Source: Cyprinodon diabolis
Lineage: Eukaryota; Chordata; Actinopteri; Cyprinodontiformes; Cyprinodontidae
Assembly (NCBI GenBank): GCA_030533445.1
Contig: CM060081.1
Span: 4,165,815-4,229,814 of the forward strand
Direction of reading: 5' to 3'
Length of the DNA stretch: 64,000 bases
The notes under the pieces were generated by a model. The model was not told the origin of the DNA. It ran no database searches and worked only from the letters and a program-made list of their open reading frames with translations. Positions 26,001 to 38,000 of this stretch are shown in pieces (positions within the stretch are counted from its first letter, which is position 1; every line of letters starts with the position of its first letter). Position numbers and translations under genes: made by a program.

Positions 26001-29000
26001 TCACTTTGACACAGACTGGCTGTTTAATAGCATCAGTAGATTACTTTACTCACATTGCATAGTCATTATGAAGTCAATAAAGTCTATAAATCATGTACAC
26101 ACACACACACACATATACACACATGTATATATACGTATATATACATATACATATGTATACATACATACATATATACATGCATACATATACATATATACAT
26201 AGATATATATATATATATATATGCATATATATATACACTGAAATGTCCTTATTTTTGAAGAAAGCACTGTACTTTTCAATGAAGATAACTTTAAACTAGT
26301 CTTAACTTTAAAGAAATACACTCTATACATTGCTAATGTGGTAAATGACTATTCTAGCTGCAAATGTCTGGTTTTTGGTGCAATATCTACATAGGTGTAT
26401 AGAGGCCCATTTCCAGCAACTATCACTCCAGTCTTCTAATGGTACAATGTGTTTGCTCATTGGATCAGAAGGCTAATTGATGATTAGAAAACCCTTGTTC
26501 ACACATCTGAGAATTGTGAACAGCTCGATTGGCATTTGCCACAGAACGCCAGAATTGGCAAGTCCGCCAGTGGCCCTGTGCTTTTCACAGATGAGAGCAC
26601 ATTCAACCTGAGCACATGTGACAGACGTGAAAGGGTCTAGAGAAGCCGTGGAGAACGTTATGCTGCCTGTAGCATCGTTCAGCATGACCGGTTTGGTGGT
26701 GGGTCAGTGATCGTCTGGAGAGGCATATCCATGGAGGGACACACAGACCTATACGGGCCAGATAATGGCACCCTGACTGCCATTGGTTATCGGGATGAAA
26801 TCCTTGTACCCATTGTCAGACTCTATGCTGGTGCAGTGGGTCCTGGGTTCCTCCTGGTGCACGACAATGCCCGGCCTCATGTGGCGAGAGTATGCAGACA
26901 GTTCCTGGGGGATGAAGGAATTGATACCATTGATTGTCCCCCACGCTCGCCTGACCTAAATCCAATAAAACACCTCTGGGACATTATGTTTCGGTCCATC
27001 CGACGCCACCAGGTTGCACCTCAGACTGTCCAGGAGCTCAGTGATGCCCTGGTCCAGATCTGGGAGGAGATACCCCAGGACGCCATCCGTCGTCTCATTA
27101 GGAGCATGCACCGACGTTGTCAGGCATGCATACACGCACGTGGGGGCCATACAAATGACTGAATACCATTTTGAGTTGCTGCAATGACATTTCAACAAAA
27201 TGGACTAGCCTGCCGCATCATTTTTTCACTCTAAATTTAGTAGTGTCTTTAAATTCAGCCCTCTGTAGGTTGATAATTTTCATTTCCATCAAATGGTGTG
27301 GCATCCTTTAGTTCCTAACACATCACCCAGTCCATATCAATATGCCCAAATGAGATCTGGTGTGTTTTCAAATTGTTCCTTTTTTTTTTTAGCAGTGTAC
27401 ATATATAAAGATATATACATATATATATATATACACACACACGCACACACGGGTCAAATGTTTGAGTTGACTTTTTTCCCCGTCAAGATAACATGGAATA
27501 TAAACAGTACAAAAACAACAGCGTCATCCACTAAATAAACAATTACTACATTGACATTTCACAGTGAATTTTTTTCTATTTACTCTACTTTCCATTTTCT
27601 AACGATAGACACAAGGTCAATGCCTAACTCAGTCAATGTCTTCAAATCAGTCTGAGGTAGCCAGACTAATGTTATGCTACAAAGTATCCTATAGGATACA
27701 TCGGCTTATATGTAGATTTTCTTGGTTAGTTCATCTTCCCACAGCCAGCAAACTCCTACACATATGGGCATTTTTACTGCGTGTATCTGTGGGAGTGGGG
27801 AGTGACAATATGGTAGTAGCTTCACTTTTTTTGGGCAATTAGCAATCCAGTGAATAAATAGAGATCAGTGTACAGCAGCTACATCTTACTCTGTTAAAGA
27901 AAGGAAAGCAGACACGATTTATACTAGAATCTATAATGGGCGGGGCGGTGGTGGAGGTATGGGGGGTTAAATATACCATTAAATTGCGAAATGTGTCATT
28001 AAATGATCAATTACTTTTAAAGACATTCAAAAAAAGAATTTATTTAAAATAAAAACATTACACCCTAACTTTCTAAATATAAAGTTATTTAATGTATTTG
28101 ATGAGTCTTGAATTTGTTGCTTTACTATTTTTTTGAGTCGCAGACAGAAATGTTTGTGAGGATCAGGAATCATCACCTCCGCACAAATTTCTTTTTAAAT
28201 TCTACATTGTTTTACATTTTTATTATTTCTAGAAAGAAATTATGAAATTGTATTTTTAAACTTTAAACATGTTTCAAACTAAATTTCATTCTTAAATTAA
28301 ATTGTGTCATTTTAACTGTATTCTAATTATATAACGGGTCACTTTACAATTCAGTCATATAACTAACAAAATATTCAAAAGAATATTAAAAAATACCTCA
28401 GGGATGAAATTACAATGATTGTGAAAGTGTACTTTGAGAACCTCTAAACTACTATTCTATAATCTTTTCTATAATATACAGGTGCTGGTCATAAAATTAG
28501 AATATCATGAAAAAGTAGATTGATTTCAGTAATTCCATTTAAAAAGTGAAACTTGTATATTATATTCATACATTACATACAAACTCATATATTTCAGATG
28601 TTTATTTTGTTTAATTTTGATGATTACAAATGACAACAAATGAAAATCTCAAATTCATCATATCAGAAAATTAGAATATTACTGAAGACCAATAAAAACA
28701 AAGGATTTATAGAAATGTTGGCCAACTGAAAAGTATGAACATGAAAAGTATGAGCATGTACAGCACTCAGTATTTAGTTGGGCCTCCTTTGGCCTGTATT
28801 ACTGCAGCAATGCGGCGTGGCATGGAGTCGATCAGTCTGTGGCACTGCTCAGGTGTTATGATAGCCCAGGTTGCTCTAATAGTGGCTTTTAGCTCTTCTG
28901 AATTGTTGGGTCTGGTGTATTGCATCTTCTTCTTCACAATACCCCATAGATTTTCTATGGGGTTAAGGTCAGGAGAGTTTGCTGGCCAATTAAGAACAGG

Positions 29001-32000
29001 GATACCATGGTCCTTCAACCAGGTACTGGTAGCTTTGGCACTGTGTGCAGGTGCCAAGTCCTGTTGGAAAATGAAATCTGCATCTCCAAAAAGTTGGTCA
29101 GCTGCAGGAAGCATGAAGTGCTCTAAAACTTCCTGGTATGTGGCTGCGTTGACCCTGGACCTCAGAAAACACAATGGACCAACACCAGCAGATGACATGG
29201 CACCCCAAACCATCACTGACTGTGGAAACTTTACACTGGACTTCAAGCAACGTGGATGAAGTGCCTCTCTTCTTTTCCTCCAGACTCTGGGACCTTGATT
29301 TCCAAAGGAAATGCAAAATTTACTTTCATCAGAGAACATGACTTTGGACCACTCACCAGCAGTCCAGTCCTGTTTCTCTTTAGCCCAGGCAAGACGCTTC
29401 TGACGCTGTCTGTGGTTCAAGAGTGGCTTGACACAAGGAATGCGACAGCAGAATCCCATGTCTTTCATACGTCTGTGTGTGGTGGTTCTTGAAGCACTCA
29501 CTCCAGCTGCAGTCCACTCTTTGTGAATCTCCCCCACATTTTTGAATGGGTTTTGTTTCACAATCCTCTCCAGGGTGCGGTTATCTCTCTTGCTTGTACA
29601 CTTTTTTCGACCACATCTTTTCCTTCCCTTCGCCTCTCTATTAATGTGCTTGGACACTGAGCTCTGTGAACAGCCAGCCTCTTTAGCGATGACCTTTTGT
29701 GTCTTGCCCTCCTTGTGCAAGGTGTCGATGGTCGTCTTTTGGACAACTGTCAAGTCAGCAGTCTTCCCCATGATTGTGTAGCCTATAGAACTAGACTGAA
29801 AGACCATTTAAAGGCTTTTGCAGGTGGTTTGAGTTAATTAGCTGATTAGAGTGTGGCACCAGGGGCCATCAATTTTGAACCTTTTCACAATATTCTAATT
29901 TTCTGATATGATGAATTTGAGATTTTCATTTGTTGTCATTTGTAATCATCAAAATTAAACAAAATAAACATCTGAAATATATGAGTTTGTATGTAATGTA
30001 TGAATATAATATACAAGTTTCACTTTTTAAATGGAATTACTGAAATCAATCTACTTTTTCATGATATTCTAATTTTATGACCAGCACCTGTACAGTGGGG
30101 CCAAAACGTATTTAGTTAGCCACTGATTGTATAAGTTCTCCTACTTAGAATAATGAGAGAGGTTTGTCATTTTCGTCATAGGTACACTTCAACTATGAGA
30201 GACAAAATCCAGGAAATCACATTATAATCGCATTTTAAATTTTATTTGTATTAACTCAAGGGGGATAATTAACTTGCACACCTATACTTTCAGTTTTATT
30301 AAAAAAAATAAAAAAATAAAAAATAAATTCAGTTCCACTTCATGTTTGCCCCATCTTATATCAGAGAACTGATTGTTTCTTATGTCCCTAACAGAGCAAT
30401 CTGCAGGTTTACTAGTGGTTCCTAGAATTTCTAAAAGTAGAATTGGATGCAGATCTTTTAGTTATCAGGCTCCTCTCCTGTGGAACCAACTACCAGTTTT
30501 AGTCTGTGAGGCAGACACCCTGTCTACTTTTAAGGCTAGACTTAAAACTTTCCTTTTTGATAAAGCTTCTAGTTAGGGTGGCTCAGGTTATCCTGAGCTA
30601 TCTCTATAGTTCTGCTGCTATAGGCTTAGACTGCTGGAGGACATAGGGACCCCTTTTTCATCATTCTGCTTCATTCTATCTCTATTTTCCCGCTCTGCAG
30701 AATCTGTTAGTTCAATCTCTAACGTTCTGCTCTCTCTGCTTTTTCTCATAGTAGCTTCATCTGGTCTGTTCCTGTTTGGCTGTGACTCCATCCTGGAGAG
30801 AAATATCAGCTGTGCTGCTGCCATCAACACCTTTGTTTCTAGATGTTGGAGCTTGGCCTGTTTTCCAGTGTAGTCCTGTTTCTCTGACTGTGACTAACTG
30901 GATGTGCTCTCTTCATCCTCTGACATGGGAGCTGGCTCTGAGCTTGTCTGCCTGGCTGTGTGTTTCCTGGAGGGGCCGCCTATTACAGCTGCTTTCTGTA
31001 TCTCTGCTTCTGTCTCCTTGAACCCCACTAGCCCTTGGCAGATGGCCGCTCAGACCGAGCCTGGTTCTGCACTGGAAAAAGATCTAGAAATAACTAAAAA
31101 TTTCTTAAATTGACAATATTATTTACCATTAATTTCAGAAGCTAAATGAGATAGTTTGCCAATTGAATTAGTATTTTTACTCTTAAAATAAGACAATTGG
31201 ATAAAATGCACTTGATATAAGACAATGGAGTTGTGTTTTCTTATTTTAAGTGTAAATTGTCTTGTTCCATTGGCAAAATGTCTCTTTTACCTCCTCAATC
31301 CAAGAACAAATGCACTTATGTCAAGAAAAAAATTAGTTATCTAGATTTCGATTTTTCCAGTGTGCTGGAGGTTTCTTCAAGGGAATTTTTCCTCTCCACT
31401 GTCGCTACAAGCATTAGTGTGCTTAGTGTGAGGAACTGCATTCGAGTCAGTGAGTCGATGCAATCACTGATTTTCCTTGGAAAACTTTGAATCAATTTAT
31501 CTGGATGATCTGGTGAACTGTAAAGTGCCTTGAGATGACATGTGTTGTGAATTGGCGCTATATAAACAAACTGAATTGAATTATATTGATTGTGTCCGAT
31601 TTATTGATTCTTCACCAAAAAAATTAAGATTTCATATCTTTAAGTCTGAATTGTGAAAAAGGTTGAAAAAGTTCAATTAGTTCAAGAGTTCTTTGTACAC
31701 CATGTCTTGTTTTTCCTGCAACTACGGTTTTAAAGGTGTTCTGCATAACACACTCAGGCAATAAATAATTTCCCTGACAATATTGAGATCTTAAAAATGA
31801 TTAAATGTGTGATAAACAAATAGGTGGTGTGTAGCAATCACTTCTTCCTTTTTTATTTTCCAAATCCTCTTCATTAAAATGAAATATGGGCTAAGCCCTG
31901 ATTATGTCTAGCTCCGCCCCCTCAGCCCTGTGTGGATAACTTTCACAGAAACATGTTAACCTGGCTGTGAAGGCAGACGGTTTATAAATTATATGAAGTT

Positions 32001-35000
32001 GGTTTTCCCTAAAATTAATGTAGATGAACTAATTAGATTAACCGTCATAAGAACAGCACTGTAGCCAAAAGCAAACTTTTTACAGGACGGTTTAGTTTAT
32101 TCCTACCACTGATGGTTAGTCCTAGTTCAACTCCTCGTTTCTTTGGCAGCTTGACATGGAAGGTCCCACTGCTAGGCACCACGGACTCTGGAACAGAAAC
32201 AGATCGTTCAGGATCCTGAGACAAAACCACAATAAAAAAAAGCTTAGTGAATTTATCTAATCGGACATTTGAAATGACAAATTCATTTAAAAGGTGATTT
32301 TATTAAAGGAAAAGTCCGCTCATATTCAGAATTCAAACTTCTGAAAGTACTTTAAATATAAAATTATTACATACTGTTCAATAAATGATAAGTGTTTTTT
32401 AATAAAGAGTAATTTTCATGTGAATGTGCTTTACTGGAGGCATCCATGTTTGTCAAAGAACTCTACTGCCACCTACTGGTTTGTGACGTCACGGTGCGGT
32501 ATCGGCTGTTGATCAAGTCCCAGCGCTGTATCTGGTGTTTGTCACAACGCGGTATTAAACATTCTTCTTCCAAACTTTGGCAACCTGTTACGTCTTTTTT
32601 CTCTGGTCAGAAGTTCGATGGCAAATTCTCCCTCTTCAAGTTGGCAATCAAACGACGAACACGTCCGTGGAGGATCAGGAATCAGAAAGGTTCTAACTGC
32701 CATGCACGTGGGCATTGTCAGTTTCACTATAGCTCTGGTGAATTTCAATGGTGAAGTCTTCTGGAAATCTTCAATAATTGTTGTTGATTGCAGATGTGTC
32801 TAGTAGTTCCCATTGATTTAGCTTGTAAAGCGGGGAGAATGGCGCTAGGCTTACCGCACCGTGACATCACTGCTGGAAGATAGCAGGAGGGAGGGGTTAC
32901 TATATTTGGGCAAAAATGGCCGCTCCCAGACTTAGTGAAAGCAACAAAAATTATTATTTTAATTTTTTTTCTGATTAACGTTAAATTAATTAAATCCCTG
33001 CAACATATTAGTTTTAGGTATAACTAATGATCCAGCATTTTCCTTTAAACTAAAGATCTGTTTAAAGACAAATAACTGGTGTAAGTTCTGCTGTTATTTA
33101 ACGTTTAGTAAAAATCTATGAGATCTGCTTCTGCTTTAAAAACATACCGTAAATCCTCTAATATAGGCCGGGGCTTTTATTTAACTCAGGTACATCTTGG
33201 TCCAGGCCATTATTGGAAGGAGGCCAGAATTAGAGGCAGGCCTCTATTTCTATTTGATCAAAACAGACGACCAGTGGAATGAATAAAAAACAGATTTTGT
33301 GTCTCTTTGAACCTATAAAATACTAGGTTCATTTATTGAAAAAGTACAGTTACCATAACGGTATACAGAACATTATTCAGAGATCTTCCAGCAGCTGCAA
33401 TTTTTCTGAACGGCAATAAAAAAAAAAAAAAAAAAAAAAAGACAGAGTGGAATCTTGGGCAAACTGACTTGCGAAACAAAGTTTAAAAAAAAATTAATGG
33501 AAACTGCTCTGCCATCATAGCGAAATTTTATTTGAGGCAGGCTAAGTGGAAGTTGGCTACCAGTATCGTATATTTCAAGGTAAATTTAGAACAACGAAGA
33601 CCAACGAAAATCTGTCATTTTAACGCTCCCTGGTTACCTCCAGACCTACCCGCAATCACATTTGTCTTTCAGATCAAAACGATTGTGAAAGGCCACTACG
33701 ATCTCTGTGTAAGGATGGGACTTCCCATGCTAATGGCTTGGATTTGTTAGCAAACATTGCCTCCCTGTGGTACTTGTATGTTACTATCACAAGTTGTTGA
33801 GGACTGCCCAGGAACATCGTTGGTTTTAATTATAGCCCCGGCCTGTATAAGAGTCCGGCCACTATTTACCTCCGCCGACAGCCAGACAGGCTATTATTAG
33901 AGACCCGGCCGCTAATGGAATACAGGCCAATATTAGAGAATTTACGGTACATGTATTTTTTACCGTCAGTAAATATGGCAACAAATGATCTAAAACAGTT
34001 CAATCAGCTTCCAGACTTTTGCTTGTGTTTTATCTGTCAGTCACTGTTTTACGACCCTGGAGACGTTTCAGTGCTTCAGGGCAACAAAAACCTGAGCCAT
34101 TCAACAACATGTTCTAAATATATCTATCCTTTTATTAATGCATCAGTCTGGATTTACTCTCAGGTCTTTCTTAACCTTTGGGTCATCAGTGGCCTCCTTC
34201 AGATTTCCTTATTTTTTTATTCTTTTTATGCTGTCTTACGCACACACACAAAAAACTACTAAACCTTTCTCATCGCCCGGCTTGCCACAGGTTTGCCTGC
34301 TGTGTCTAAAAGTAGCAGCAGCAGCAACCCAGACTGACAGCAGCTGATTGGCTAATTGGCATCACATGTACCCTAGTGCCAGACGATCCAGAGGGCTTTA
34401 CCGTATTAACAGGAGGAGCAGCGCAAGTGAAATTAGACAACATACTGTAATTTATAAATGTTTTTAATCAGGTTGGGTCTTGATTAGCCAGCAGGTGGGT
34501 CCGGACCCTGGTCCGCTAATCTCTGACCTCCGATGTAGTGCGTCCCCAGAGTTCCCCAGAGTGGTCTTCAGCTCCGCCCCCTGTGCAACCTCGATCTGCA
34601 CTGGGCTAAGCTAAGCAGACTTTTTGGTAAAGTGTTTTACCATTACAATTCATTACTGTATGTCAGGTTTTGGGTATTCCTTTACAAAATTCAGTGATTT
34701 CTGACAAACAGAAGGATTTTAAAGTCTATTCTCTGTGGTACGTGGAGCCAGTGGGAGGAATTTAGAACTGGGCTGATGTGTTCTAACTTCTCAGTTCTAG
34801 TGAGGATGCAGGCAGCAGGATTCTGATCCTACTCCAAGCGGAGGGGCATGGAAACCCATAATAATGTCAGTGTGTGTGGAAACTTTGCAGCAAAGTCCTT
34901 ATTTACACTTTGACCAAGTATGAGCATAAGGGGTTAAATACGATTGAAAACTTATCAGAAAAATCTCCAGAGATTATTTCTCCTTTCCACATGATAGAAG

Positions 35001-38000
35001 CACATAAAACAACACCTGTTGATTTTACAACTTAGGGCAGCTTGCTTTTTACTTTGTCTCAAAGAACAAAATGATAAAAAAAAAAACATGTCTTATGAAA
35101 TATTTTAGATAAAATGTAAGGATTTACTTTTCAGTAGCGAGTTCAAACTAGAAATTTTGTCAATACACAAAAGTTTTTTTTGTCTTCGTGTCTTATTTTC
35201 CTATTAATAAGTTATTTTAATCATTTTAAAATCCTTGAAATACATACTATATATATATATATTTCTCATGATTGTCAACTGATAGTTTTGTTCATTTTAT
35301 TTGATTGAGATTCTTATTAATAGGCCGTTGAGTATTTTCTACAATTTATTTTTAAAGAACGTACATGAAGATTGTTTCACACTCAGCTGCTTTTTTTTAA
35401 ATGACTACCTTTCTGTATATAAATGAGAATTAAAAATGTATCAATTTCCAAACAAAGTGATTAAAATCTAACCAGTTTGTTGGTTTATTTTTTTATTAAA
35501 TGCAGCAGCCTGATGTGACCCAACAAGTGCTGAGAAAGTTCCCTAACTGAACCCAGACTGTTCTAGTGGAGTTTAAAGCCTCTTATTGGGACCATGTCCT
35601 GCAATAACAAGCTGCCATTATTTTAGTTATCTCTGCTGGACAGTGCAAACATTTTTCACACTGGTAGTGAAAAGAGTCAAAGAAAACAAATGAAAGGAAA
35701 TGAAGTTCCTGGTGCGTTGGAAGAGGAAACATGTTGGAGACATTTTGCCACCTCACAAACCTGCTACATCAAACTCGACCTCCAACGTGACCTTATTGGT
35801 CAATGCAGCGTCACGGAGGAGTTGATTGGCTTCCTCCAGGGTTCCATCTTCTGTGGGGATTCCGTTGATCGATAAAAGACGATCTCCAACCTGCAGCAGG
35901 CCACACCTACAACAGTTATCAAGGTCATGTCAGGAAGACCGGACACAGACGCATCAAGTCAGTATCAACAATATAAACATAGAGAGGACTGATAGAGAAT
36001 GTTCAATTTACAATTCAGTTTATTAATATAGCACCAATTCACAACACCTCATCTCAAATCAATCTTTGCTCTGTTATGAATTATTTTTATAGGTTTTCTA
36101 CAGGAGAATTTGTCTCTGCAGTCATCTAGGAGTTTTTTCTAAAGATTGCTCAGCCCATTTAATGTATACGTAAAACAGAATCCCACATTAATATATACCA
36201 TACTAATGCATAAGTATGTGCACAGCTTTATCAGCTGGAACACTGATGAAGATCTGGTCTGTGTTCAGTCATTTCTTGGGAAAATATAGATGTTGTGCTC
36301 GTTTATTTTCCAGCTGGTTTATTTTGATCAGTATAGGTTGATCATCAGATGTTTTTTGGTGCCAATCAGTTTCTGAGGTTGTGTCGATTTGGACAGGGGC
36401 GGATTTAGGGCATTTGGGGCCCTAGGCAAAGACAGGCAGGGGATCCTCTGAATTGAGAAGACAACACATAAAATAGGCCCATCATGCAGATACAGAAATG
36501 TGAATAGAATAGACATCCATTATCTGTTCTAGGTTGTGTCCCTCTCTTATTGTCCCTTTTCTTCTTGTTTTCCTCTCTATGTTTTGTACTCAGCTGACTT
36601 TTCATGCTGTCTCTAAAGGAATGAAAGATTTTTTCCAAGCACTAAGCTCACTTAGCTGATTGCTCCTTCCTGTGTTTCCAAAAAGGCCAAAGTAAATAAC
36701 CCAGTCCTTCTTTTCACTGTAGACAAGCCATGATCTGCTTATCTGTTCTCCATTTTTCATTTGGATGAAATAATAGCTGCATGAATCATGACAGCAGACA
36801 AGATAGAGGAGAGCAGGAGGCGGGGTTACCAATCTACTTGCTCTGGAGAGCAGAGTGCTGCTTTTAGATGTTATTGCCAAAGTCTCCAGTAGCAGAAAAA
36901 AGGCGCTACATTTGGCGCTAGATGCTTTTTTGAAATAAATGTGCTAGAGGGGTCTGAAAAGTTGCAAAATATAGCGATAAAAGCACTAAGTTGGCAACAC
37001 TGCTCTTCACATAGTTTGTTTTTAAATGGTTTGCTGCTGTCTGTTTGGACCTTTCTGAACATGTGTAGCAAATGGACTGGCGTGGTTGAGACACACTTAA
37101 TATTATAAGTTTTGATGGTATTTTGGCGAAATTTTTTTTATCAAAAACATAATTAATGTGCACAGGTGAGGGAATAGTTGTATTAACCATACTTTGGGCC
37201 TTAGGGGTGCCTTGTATTGCGTGATGATAAACCCCCCCTGGATTTGATAGCAGCTCAGACTTTTAATTGTTGGCTCTGTGTGTGTGTGTCAAAGGTGGCT
37301 CTGTGGAGAGCGCACTCCTGTCGGGTTTTCTAGTTCAAACAAGAAGCCAAAAAAACAAAACAGAAACAAACAACAAGCTAAATTTACTGCTCAGTTATTG
37401 TGGCATAATTTTTCTTCTGAATCTTATGGAACGGCTCTGCTCATTTGAACTCCAGGTCTTTACAGAATCTTTGAAGCCTAAAAAACAGAGTTTCTCTCCA
37501 GCTTAAGAGTCCTTCGAGGCAGGCAGCTGTGATTTCAAATTGAAAGACGTATACTTATCGATTCCTCCGGCATGAGCAGGAGGAAGCAAACTAATTAGTG
37601 TTTTTAGCGTGGGCAGTAATGGAGTTGGGGAGTGTGGCCTCGGGGTGTAGAAACACACCCAGCACTCAAAGAAACAATTCATAGGATGGAAACATCAGCC
37701 AGTAAAGAAACACAATGGATAATAGTTTTTAACCACCTTATGTAAACAAAGTTGTGTGGAAGCCAGCGACAGGAAGCACCAACCAACGTGCACGCGTTTC
37801 ACACTCACATCGATATTTGGAAAACCCCTTTAAACTGAAAGCACATGCTCGCACGCCTACGTAGTCAATCCCAGTTGCTCCAACACCACACATCATTCTC
37901 ACACATCCTCCCACTCAAACACCAACATCTCAGCACACATTAGAGCCACACTAAATAACTCCACTAATGCAGCATTAAATCAATACATCTGCACACAGAG

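Noticed and set aside
26093..26330. Tyr/Ile/His-rich frames on both strands
   Set aside because: Translation of a CA/TA microsatellite.
28735..29259. 174-codon plus-strand open frame
   Set aside because: Antisense of the intact Tc1 transposase.
32188..32215. Longer version of exon w9 starting at the ttgtctcag acceptor
   Set aside because: It would add about nine residues absent from the family and disrupt the FDVAES junction; the inner ttccag acceptor gives exact phase.
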